Positions 9,769-16,257 of a stretch of DNA of 64,000 nucleotides are shown here, piece by piece (position 1 is the first letter of the stretch; each line of letters opens with the position of its first letter). Below the pieces are notes generated by a model that had not been told where the DNA came from, searched no databases, and saw only the letters and a program-made list of their open reading frames with translations. Both the position numbers and the translations under genes were made by a program. Source of the DNA: an uncultured Clostridia bacterium (GTDB lineage: Bacteria; Bacillota; Clostridia; Lachnospirales; Anaerotignaceae). The stretch is from positions 62,001 to 126,000 of the forward strand of contig CAJUNT010000003.1 in the NCBI GenBank assembly GCA_910587735.1. The letters run 5' to 3'.

Positions 9769-10455
9769 ATGAAAGGATTAGCATATACATATTATAGAGC
9801 GAAATATATATTAAAAATGGAGAAAAAAAATATACTGTATGCTTGTACTTTTACATTGATATTATTTATATTTTGTATTGCAGTAGCAACAAGAGCATAT
9901 TCTAATTATATACAAAGTGGTATTGCATCAAAAGTAATACGTTTTCATGTTTTAGCAAACAGTGATACAGAATATGACCAAAATTTAAAATTAGCAGTAA
10001 GAGATGCCATATTAAAGGATTTAGGGCAGCAATTAGAGCAATATCATACAAAAGAACAAACAAAACTATTTTTAAAAAACAATTTTGATAGAATAGAACA
10101 AATAGCATTAAATGAAATACAAAAACAAGGCTATGATTATGATGTAAAAGTCTATTTAGAAAAAACAGTATTTCCATTAAAACAATATGGTGATTTGTCA
10201 TTCCCAGCTGGTGTGTATGATGCATTACGTGTTGAAATTGGGAAAGGGGAAGGGCAAAATTGGTGGTGTGTTGTATATCCTCCATTATGCTATGTTGACG
10301 TTGCTTATTCAGAAGTAACAGAGGAAAGTAAAATTCGCTTACAGTATACTTTAACAGAAGAAGAATTTTCTGTGATTGACAATACAGAAAATGAAATTAA
10401 TACAAATGTAAAATTTAAAATTGTAGAATGGTGGCAAGAGAAAAAACAATCATAA
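9769..10455 (+). CDS. spoIIR: Stage II sporulation protein R (SpoIIR)
   Basis: SpoIIR is the forespore-secreted signal that triggers SpoIIGA-dependent pro-sigma-E processing in the mother cell. The 228-residue product has one N-terminal hydrophobic segment (about 22-42), then the family core RFHVLANSDTEYDQNLKLAV and a C-terminal segment GEGQNWWCVVYPPLCYVD, both diagnostic. An earlier in-frame ATG at 9727 has no ribosome binding site. AGAGGTG at 9757-9763 fixes the start at 9769. It lies between the germination receptor and a cortex hydrolase. Confidence 0.93.
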   Translation: MKGLAYTYYRAKYILKMEKKNILYACTFTLILFIFCIAVATRAYSNYIQSGIASKVIRFHVLANSDTEYDQNLKLAVRDAILKDLGQQLEQYHTKEQTKLFLKNNFDRIEQIALNEIQKQGYDYDVKVYLEKTVFPLKQYGDLSFPAGVYDALRVEIGKGEGQNWWCVVYPPLCYVDVAYSEVTEESKIRLQYTLTEEEFSVIDNTENEINTNVKFKIVEWWQEKKQS

Positions 10456-10496
10456 TAAAATATGAAATCAATATCAAATAGCTTCGGAGTGATACT

Positions 10497-11204
10497 ATGA
10501 AAAATAAAATAGTTAAAATTATTTTTTTAATATGCTGTGTAATTACAACAGCATCAACAGTATACTATTATAAAAGTCAACAACAAACAATTACAACGCT
10601 TTCTTATGTTTCGTGGGGGACAAGAGGTCAGCTTGTAAGAGATGTACAGCAAGCACTAAAAAATAGAGGATATTATACAGGAAATGTAGATGGTATTTAT
10701 GGTACAGGTACTTATAATGCGATTGTATCATTTCAAAGGGATAATGGACTAACAGCAGACGGCATTGCTGGAACAGCAACACTAAGTGCATTAGGCATTT
10801 CTTCTGGAACAGGTAGTAGTGGTGTTAGTCAAACAGGACAAAGTGATATTGATGAAGATTTATATTTGCTTGCCTCAGCAATACATGGAGAGGCTAGAGG
10901 AGAACCTTATGAAGGACAGGTAGCAGTAGGTGCAGTGATATTGAATAGAGTATCTAGTGAAGATTTTCCTAATTCTATTGCAGAAGTGGTATATCAAAGG
11001 GGTGCTTTTGATGCAGTGAGAGATGGTCAAATTACTTTAACACCTAATGATACAGCATTTCGTGCCGCACAAGATGCTTTAAATGGCTGGGACCCTACAA
11101 ATGGCGCATTATATTATTGGAATCCTGCTACCGCAACAAGCCGATGGATATGGTCTGTACCCATCACAACATCAATAGGACGTCATGTATTTGGTGTAAA
11201 ATAA
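10497..11204 (+). CDS. sleB: Spore cortex-lytic enzyme, SleB-type
   Basis: This is a 235-residue cell-wall hydrolase. An N-terminal hydrophobic segment (about 7-23) is followed by a peptidoglycan-binding type 1 domain (about 40-103, containing VQQALKNRGYYTGNVDGIYG). The C-terminal Hydrolase_2/SleB catalytic domain (about 120-235) includes AIHGEARGEPYEGQ, whose first Glu is the expected catalytic residue. SleB is a lytic transglycosylase acting on muramic-delta-lactam cortex during germination. A CwlJ-type enzyme would lack the binding domain. The start has CGGAGTGAT upstream. The gene follows spoIIR and shares a bidirectional terminator with the convergent genes. Confidence 0.88.
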   Translation: MKNKIVKIIFLICCVITTASTVYYYKSQQQTITTLSYVSWGTRGQLVRDVQQALKNRGYYTGNVDGIYGTGTYNAIVSFQRDNGLTADGIAGTATLSALGISSGTGSSGVSQTGQSDIDEDLYLLASAIHGEARGEPYEGQVAVGAVILNRVSSEDFPNSIAEVVYQRGAFDAVRDGQITLTPNDTAFRAAQDALNGWDPTNGALYYWNPATATSRWIWSVPITTSIGRHVFGVK

Positions 11205-11221
11205 AAATACAAAGAGTGATA

Positions 11222-11251
11222 AAACCCCTTATGATGATTCATAAGGGGTTT
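11222..11251. terminator. Bidirectional terminator between sleB and the DUF1294 gene
   Basis: A thirteen-base-pair perfect stem (left arm AAACCCCTTATGA, loop TGAT) has A/T tracts on both sides. It sits between convergent genes and can serve both strands. Confidence 0.85.
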
Positions 11252-11254
11252 ATA

Positions 11255-11587
11255 TTATATCCATGTCATGATATTATCGTTAGTCGCTTTTGGAAGTAGA
11301 AAAAATGTTTTTGATTGGGGAAAAAACAATATTAATAAAGCAATTTGGAAAAACAAAGCCAATATAAAAATGACATAAAAGTACCATTTTTTTGTTTTAT
11401 GATGAAATACCTTCATAGAAATAAAGCCACCTATACTGCCACCCAAAAGTGCTAATATAAAAAGAGTAGACTCAGGAACGCGCCATTTCCCCTTTACAGC
11501 ACAATGTTTGTCAAATCCCATTGTAAAAAACAATAGTATGTTTATAATGAGTGTATAGATAAGTAATATTTTTACATACAAAGACAT
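11255..11587 (-). CDS. DUF1294 family membrane protein
   Basis: This is a 110-residue protein with about three membrane segments. It carries the DUF1294 signature: MGFDKHCAVKGKWRVPE, then LALLGGSIGGFISM and FHHKTKKWYF. Function is unknown. It starts one base after the mgsA stop and lacks a strong ribosome binding site, so it is probably translationally coupled to mgsA. Confidence 0.8.
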   Translation of the reverse strand: MSLYVKILLIYTLIINILLFFTMGFDKHCAVKGKWRVPESTLFILALLGGSIGGFISMKVFHHKTKKWYFYVIFILALFFQIALLILFFPQSKTFFLLPKATNDNIMTWI

Positions 11588-11588
11588 A

Positions 11589-11984
11589 TTATTTCACCAC
11601 GTTTCTCCAATCCAAATCTCCTCTGTCTAAAGCGAGAAGTAATATTTCTGCCGTAGCTAAATTGCTGGCAAGAGGAATATTATGCATATCGCAAAGACGT
11701 AATATAGAGTTAATATCAGGCTCATAATTTTTTTGAGCAATAGGGTCTCTTAAGAAAATCACCAAGTCAATATCATCACTTGCCACTTGTGCGCCAAGCT
11801 GTTGCTCGCCACCTAAAGGACCTGCTAAATATTTATGAACCACAAGATTTGCTGTTTCTTCTACAAGACGACCAGTTGTACCAGTAGCATATAATTCATG
11901 CTTGCAAAGTATATGACGGTACGCAATACAAAGATTTTCCATCAATTTTTTTTTGTTGTCATGTGCAATTAAAGCAATATTCAT
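11589..11984 (-). CDS. mgsA: Methylglyoxal synthase-like protein
   Basis: Methylglyoxal synthase converts dihydroxyacetone phosphate to methylglyoxal and phosphate. The 131-residue protein has the family backbone: IALIAHDNKKK, LYATGTTGRLVEE, AGPLGGEQQLGAQVA, IFLRDP and NIPLASNLATAE. Compared with the E. coli enzyme as I recall it, two active-site positions differ. The catalytic Asp71 of GGDQQ is Glu60 here, and His98 before DPD/EPD is Tyr87. His19 (His8 here) and Asp101 (Asp90 here) are kept. So the fold is certain but activity should not be assumed. It is part of the conserved min/mre/rodA/mgsA neighbourhood but is separated from rodA by a 447-base spacer. Confidence 0.85.
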   Translation of the reverse strand: MNIALIAHDNKKKLMENLCIAYRHILCKHELYATGTTGRLVEETANLVVHKYLAGPLGGEQQLGAQVASDDIDLVIFLRDPIAQKNYEPDINSILRLCDMHNIPLASNLATAEILLLALDRGDLDWRNVVK

Positions 11985-12431
11985 AATTTAAACCATTACT
12001 GAAAAATTATAAAAAGTCATATATAAAATATACTTTTTATAATGCCACAAATTTTACAGCAATTTTCTCCTTTCCTGTTTTGTCATATCTTTAGATATGC
12101 AACGCTGTGGGCTGCGTTTATTGTTTTTTCTTTTGTGTGAAATGTTCTTAATAAAGAACATCTTATTTATCACCTTTTGCACGTTTCAATCAATATAAAT
12201 GTTTGGAAGTAATTTCGTTATTGAAAAGTGATAAAAGTTTATAAAAATAATATAAAATTTTATGTTTCATTCCTGTTTTAATGTATATGCTTTTGTGAAA
12301 ATACTGTCCACAATTACTGATACATTTTATAGGCATAAATTCCCGACTAACGTATCGGTATTATCCGCAATTATTTTTTGTATTGCAGAAGTGTTTTCTC
12401 CATATCTTTTTCATTCGGATTTTGCTTTATA
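11985..12431. other. Gene-less spacer between rodA and mgsA with several hairpins
   Basis: No convincing gene. It holds several hairpins on the plus-strand reading. CATATCT/AGATATG is near 12084-12099. AACGC/GCGTT (about 12101-12118) is followed by a T-rich run, and ATGTTCTT/AAGAACAT lies at 12142-12161. An open frame on the plus strand from 12262 runs antisense into rodA and has no family features. The minus-strand leader of mgsA includes a good AGGAAAGGAG sequence near 12065-12074 with no start codon beside it. Confidence 0.4.
12002..12042 (-). terminator. Terminator-like hairpin upstream of mgsA
   Basis: On the minus strand an eleven-base stem (TTATAAAAAGT / ACTTTTTATAA) is followed by TTTTT. 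It lies just before mgsA and downstream of rodA. It could end the rodA transcript or attenuate mgsA. Confidence 0.5.
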
Positions 12432-13571
12432 TTACCCTTCAAAAAGCGATTTAGAACGCTTCATACCGATATTTAATACTAAACCAATTGCAGCCATATT
12501 TGTCCACATAGAACTACCACCATAACTAACAAATGGCAAAGACATACCTGTATTTGGCATAATGCCTGTTGCAACACCTACATTAACAAATGTTTGGAAG
12601 GCAATCATACCAGCAACGCCTACTACAATAAGCTGACTAAACAAATCACGAATGGATACTGCTATTAATATACAACGAAATATGATAAAAAGCAACAACA
12701 ACAACACTATCACACAGCCTATAAATCCAAATTCTTCACCAATTACAGAAAAAATAAAATCATTATGGGGTTCAGGTAAGTAACTTAATTGATTTAATGT
12801 ACCTTGATAGAGTCCTTTTCCATGAAGCTGTCCTGCACCAATTGCATTGATTGCCTTTTCTGTTTGATAATAAGAACTCATATCTCGAGTAGGGTCAACA
12901 AATGTTAATATTCTCGTAAATTGGTGAGGTTTTAATATTTTATCCATAATTAATGGCACTTCACGACTGACGTCCCATAACACAAATGCTACGGCAGGTA
13001 TTAAAATATATAATACCAATCTTATAATTTTAAAATCAATGCCTGCTACAAATAATGTAATGCACAATATGGCAAGTAATACAAGACTAGCAGAAAGGGA
13101 AGGTTGTTTTTGTATTAAAATAACAGGAATTGCTACACTAGTACATATTAACAAAAGTGTAGGGACATGATTAATTTGCTCTTGTTTTTTTGTTAAAAAT
13201 TTTGCTAGAAAAAATATCATAATCAGTTTTGCAAATTCAGAAGGTTGCACATTGACAGGACCAATAGCAATCCAACGAGTAGCACCTTTTACATTTGTTC
13301 CTAAAACTAATACAGCAAGTAATAGCAGTATATTTAAAATATAAAAAAGTACATAAAATCGTGAAATAGATTCATAATCAACAATAGAAGCAATTAACAT
13401 TAAAGCAATTCCTATTGCAAACCATACAATTTGTTTATAAAAATTACTAGGGTCTTCTCCTAAATTAATATGTGTAGCACTGCCAATACATATAATACCA
13501 AATATAGATAATATGCAAATGGCAGTAATTAATAAAAAATCTAAATTAGAAAATTGTTTTTTTATATTCAT
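12432..13571 (-). CDS. rodA: Rod-shape SEDS glycosyltransferase RodA
   Basis: This is a SEDS-family peptidoglycan polymerase of 379 residues with about ten membrane segments. The late motif MPNTGMSLPFVSYGGSS is the FtsW/RodA/SpoVE signature, and GATRWI with QPSEFAKL is the conserved early loop. I call it RodA because it sits in the min/mre/PBP2 cluster; the sequence alone would also fit FtsW or SpoVE. The AGGAGG site is eight bases before the ATG. Confidence 0.85.
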   Translation of the reverse strand: MNIKKQFSNLDFLLITAICILSIFGIICIGSATHINLGEDPSNFYKQIVWFAIGIALMLIASIVDYESISRFYVLFYILNILLLLAVLVLGTNVKGATRWIAIGPVNVQPSEFAKLIMIFFLAKFLTKKQEQINHVPTLLLICTSVAIPVILIQKQPSLSASLVLLAILCITLFVAGIDFKIIRLVLYILIPAVAFVLWDVSREVPLIMDKILKPHQFTRILTFVDPTRDMSSYYQTEKAINAIGAGQLHGKGLYQGTLNQLSYLPEPHNDFIFSVIGEEFGFIGCVIVLLLLLFIIFRCILIAVSIRDLFSQLIVVGVAGMIAFQTFVNVGVATGIMPNTGMSLPFVSYGGSSMWTNMAAIGLVLNIGMKRSKSLFEG

Positions 13572-13612
13572 AAAATAAACCTCCTATACAAAAATAACTC
13601 TATATAAAACAT

Positions 13613-13646
13613 AAAACAATACAGACCGAAAAAATAATCCGGTCTG
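13613..13646 (-). terminator. Terminator downstream of minE
   Basis: On the minus strand CAGACCG / CGGTCTG with an eleven-base AT-rich loop is followed by TATTGTTTTATG, a moderate U tract. It separates minCDE from rodA. Confidence 0.6.
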
Positions 13647-13788
13647 CAAAAATACAAATATATAATCATTTAGCATATCAAAAAATATTAAAAAATGCAT
13701 TGCTCAAAATAATCAAACAGAGCAAATGTATAAAAAGTATTATTTGTATGTAAAATATATAAAAAATATGATATGTATTTAAAATGTT

Positions 13789-14076
13789 TTAATCTTGATT
13801 TACTTTACGCATACTTTTAATAGGAATATTGGCATAAAGTACAGGCACTGTACCCATATTATCATCAGATTGTGTCTGTGTAATTTGAATATCTAATTCT
13901 TCTTCGTCAATTTCCATGTAGTTAGATATGACTTTTATAATATCCGTTTTTAGCATTTCTAGTATTTGAGAAGAACAATTTACACGGTCATGAACAAGCA
14001 CTAATTTCAATCTATCTTTTGCTACATTTTTTGATGCAGTGCTGTCCTTCTTTTTAAAGAAGTTAAGAAAATCCAT
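13789..14076 (-). CDS. minE: Cell division topological specificity factor MinE
   Basis: MinE stimulates the MinD ATPase and restricts division to midcell. The 95-residue product has an N-terminal amphipathic stretch (MDFLNFFKKKDS), then AKDRLKLVLVHDRVNCS, the conserved anti-MinCD segment. The C-terminal dimer domain contains YMEIDEEELDIQI. Length is typical. It follows minD by 20 bases. Confidence 0.93.
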   Translation of the reverse strand: MDFLNFFKKKDSTASKNVAKDRLKLVLVHDRVNCSSQILEMLKTDIIKVISNYMEIDEEELDIQITQTQSDDNMGTVPVLYANIPIKSMRKVNQD

Positions 14077-14096
14077 TGAAAAATCACATCCTTTAT

Positions 14097-14894
14097 TTAA
14101 CGACGAAACATATTTTTGAAAAGTTTATTAAAAAGTCCTGCATCTTTTTCAAAGCGCATAATAGGAACATCTTCTCCTTGTATTCTTTTTACAATATTAC
14201 GATAAGCTTGTCCTGCAAAAGATTCAGGGTCTGTTACAGCAGGTTCGCCTTTATTTGCAGCAACAACAATGCTTTCATCATCTGGAACAACGCCTAATAT
14301 TTCAATAGCAAGTATTTCTGTAACATCATCAATACTCATCATATCACCACGTTTTACCATATCTACACGAAGTCTATTTAATACTAATGTAGGGTCATTT
14401 AATCCACTTGCCTCTAAAAGACCTATAATTCTGTCTGCATCTCTTACAGCAGATACTTCTGGCGTGGTGATGACAATCGCTCTGTCTGCACCAGCAATAG
14501 CATTTTTGAAACCTTGTTCAATGCCAGCAGGGCAGTCTATAATAATATAATCAAATTCTTCTTCTTTTAAATTTTCACAAAGTTTTTGCATTTGCTCAGG
14601 AGAAACAGCATCTTTATCTCTAGTTTGAGCAGCAGGTAATAAAAATAAGCTATTATATCGTTTATCTTTGATTAAGGCTTGTTTCAGCCGACAATTACCT
14701 TCTACCACATCAACTAAATCATAAACAATGCGGTTTTCCAGTCCCATAACGACGTCTAAATTTCTCAGTCCAATATCTGCGTCTACAAGTGCAACTTTTT
14801 TACCAGTTAGTGCAAGTCCGCAACCAATATTTGCACTGGTGGTTGTTTTACCAACACCGCCTTTTCCACTTGTTATTACGATAACTTCACTCAT
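14097..14894 (-). CDS. minD: Septum site-determining ATPase MinD
   Basis: This is a 265-residue ParA/MinD-type ATPase. The deviant Walker A is SGKGGVGKTTTSANIG (about 9-24), with DADIGLRNLDVVMGLENR and DCPAGIEQGF following. The C-terminus ends in an amphipathic membrane-targeting helix (LFNKLFKNMFRR). It recruits MinC and responds to MinE. The ribosome binding site AGGGGGAA is present. It is transcribed with minE; a 510-base gene-less stretch separates it from minC. Confidence 0.95.
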   Translation of the reverse strand: MSEVIVITSGKGGVGKTTTSANIGCGLALTGKKVALVDADIGLRNLDVVMGLENRIVYDLVDVVEGNCRLKQALIKDKRYNSLFLLPAAQTRDKDAVSPEQMQKLCENLKEEEFDYIIIDCPAGIEQGFKNAIAGADRAIVITTPEVSAVRDADRIIGLLEASGLNDPTLVLNRLRVDMVKRGDMMSIDDVTEILAIEILGVVPDDESIVVAANKGEPAVTDPESFAGQAYRNIVKRIQGEDVPIMRFEKDAGLFNKLFKNMFRR

Positions 14895-14910
14895 GTATTG
14901 TTCCCCCTAG

Positions 14911-15420
14911 TTCTGGAATTCACTTTTTCCGCTATTGCGGTTATTTATAATTTTAGCAGTTTTTTATAATAAACAAAACAAAATATGAAAAAGTTTTTGT
15001 GTATTAGTAAAGTCTGCAAAAAATATTTTATATAATATTATAGTATTTCGACAATCTGAGCCGAAAACAAATAAATTTTCGATTTGTTTTCCATATTAAT
15101 ATAAAAATAGTTTGTATACTTATATATTAACAAAAGTATTACCATTTTGCACTCTTTTTTTTTAGCAAATTATGATTTGCTGTCGCAAAAAACGACAGTA
15201 ATCATAATTTATGTTATTTATGAAGTAATAATATTAAAGATACAAATGATTGTATAATCAATAAAAATGTTGCTGTGGAGAGGTCCCCAAGCCTCGCAAA
15301 AAGTCTTTATTTTTTCCATACATTTTTGATATGCTGTAAACCTGAAAGATAATGAAAAGCCATTGCTTTTTGGAGTAGCATATGACGACGTTTTTGACTT
15401 TGTTTACGAAGCTCTCCTCT
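14911..15420. other. Unusual gene-less spacer inside the min cluster
   Basis: I find no convincing gene here, although minC and minD are usually adjacent. Two things stand out. One is a near-perfect long hairpin at 15167-15210 (about 18 pairs, loop CAAAAAA). The other is a GC-richer block near 15268-15305 (minus-strand reading CTTTTTGCGAGGCTTGGGG) that resembles dispersed intergenic repeats of clostridial genomes. A minus-strand open frame over this block overlaps the end of minC in another frame and looks accidental. Its last residues come from the repeat-like block. Confidence 0.5.
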
Positions 15421-16065
15421 TCAAGCAAGAGGCATAACATAAATTTGCCCCTCCTCCACATAGGCAAATTCTGGTGGTTTTGGACCTTTTTTGTTTTCTT
15501 CTGGAAAACGTGTAATAATGTCTGCAATACGAAGTTGCACTGGTATCATATATAATGCAGAAACAAATGCATCTGTCATACCATTACAACCAGCGTGAGC
15601 CATTCCTTTTAGTTGTCCCAGTATAATAATATTGCCTGATGCCTTTACTTCTCCACCAGGGTTGACATCTCCTATTACAACAACACTACCATCAAATGTA
15701 AGACATTGCCCAGAACGTACAGAACCCTTATGATATTTTGTAATATAATGTTGCTGTAAATCTTCAGGCAATATAATACCTTCTGGTATGCATTGTGAAT
15801 TTTGGTCTTTTTTAATATCTCTTATAAATGTAATATTCATTGTTGTATGTTTAGATAAAATGTCTAAAAGTGTTTTTTCTTCTTCTTGAGAGAGTAATCT
15901 ACCTTGAAAACCTATAGAAGTTTTTACACCCTCAAAAAATTTAGCAGATTCTATTACTTTTTTTTCAAAAAGTGATTCTAGTTCTGTAAAAGAAATATCT
16001 TCATATAATAAAATATTAATACCATCTTTTGTGCCCTTAAACATGACGTAATTTTCTTGATTCAT
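15421..16065 (-). CDS. minC: Septum site-determining protein MinC
   Basis: MinC is the FtsZ-polymerisation inhibitor of the Min system. The 214-residue protein has a divergent N-terminal domain (about 1-100). The C-terminal MinC beta-helix (about 108-205) contains VRSGQCLTFDGSVVVIGDVN, GGEVKASGNIIILGQLKGMAHAG and QLRIADIITRFPEE. The start follows a G-rich ribosome binding site (TTGGGGGGATAG). A terminator separates it from the upstream PBP2 gene, so minC probably has its own promoter. Confidence 0.92.
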   Translation of the reverse strand: MNQENYVMFKGTKDGINILLYEDISFTELESLFEKKVIESAKFFEGVKTSIGFQGRLLSQEEEKTLLDILSKHTTMNITFIRDIKKDQNSQCIPEGIILPEDLQQHYITKYHKGSVRSGQCLTFDGSVVVIGDVNPGGEVKASGNIIILGQLKGMAHAGCNGMTDAFVSALYMIPVQLRIADIITRFPEENKKGPKPPEFAYVEEGQIYVMPLA

Positions 16066-16171
16066 AATTACTATCCCCCCAATAATTTTGCGACTTTATT
16101 TAGTATGATTTTATATGATATAATCATAAAATAATATTCGCAATATATAAAGTTTTTTTTAAAGCTTTTTT

Positions 16172-16205
16172 AAAAAATTTGTGGGTTTGGGTGGAAACCC
16201 ACAAA
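16172..16205 (-). terminator. Terminator after the PBP2 gene
   Basis: On the minus strand a stem of eight or more pairs (GTGGGTTT / AAACCCAC, extendable by flanking A/T pairs) runs into a T tract. It separates the mre/mrdA transcript from minC. Confidence 0.7.
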
Positions 16206-16257
16206 AATACTACCATTTCTTATAAAATTTTAGTGTTTTACTAAAAATGAAAAATAA

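Noticed and set aside
12262..12525. Plus-strand open frame of 87 codons between mgsA and rodA
   Set aside because: It runs antisense into the rodA end, has no ribosome binding site and shows no family features.
15258..15527. Minus-strand open frame of 89 codons overlapping the end of minC
   Set aside because: It overlaps minC in another frame and ends in the repeat-like block; codon use is unlike the real genes. Probably accidental.
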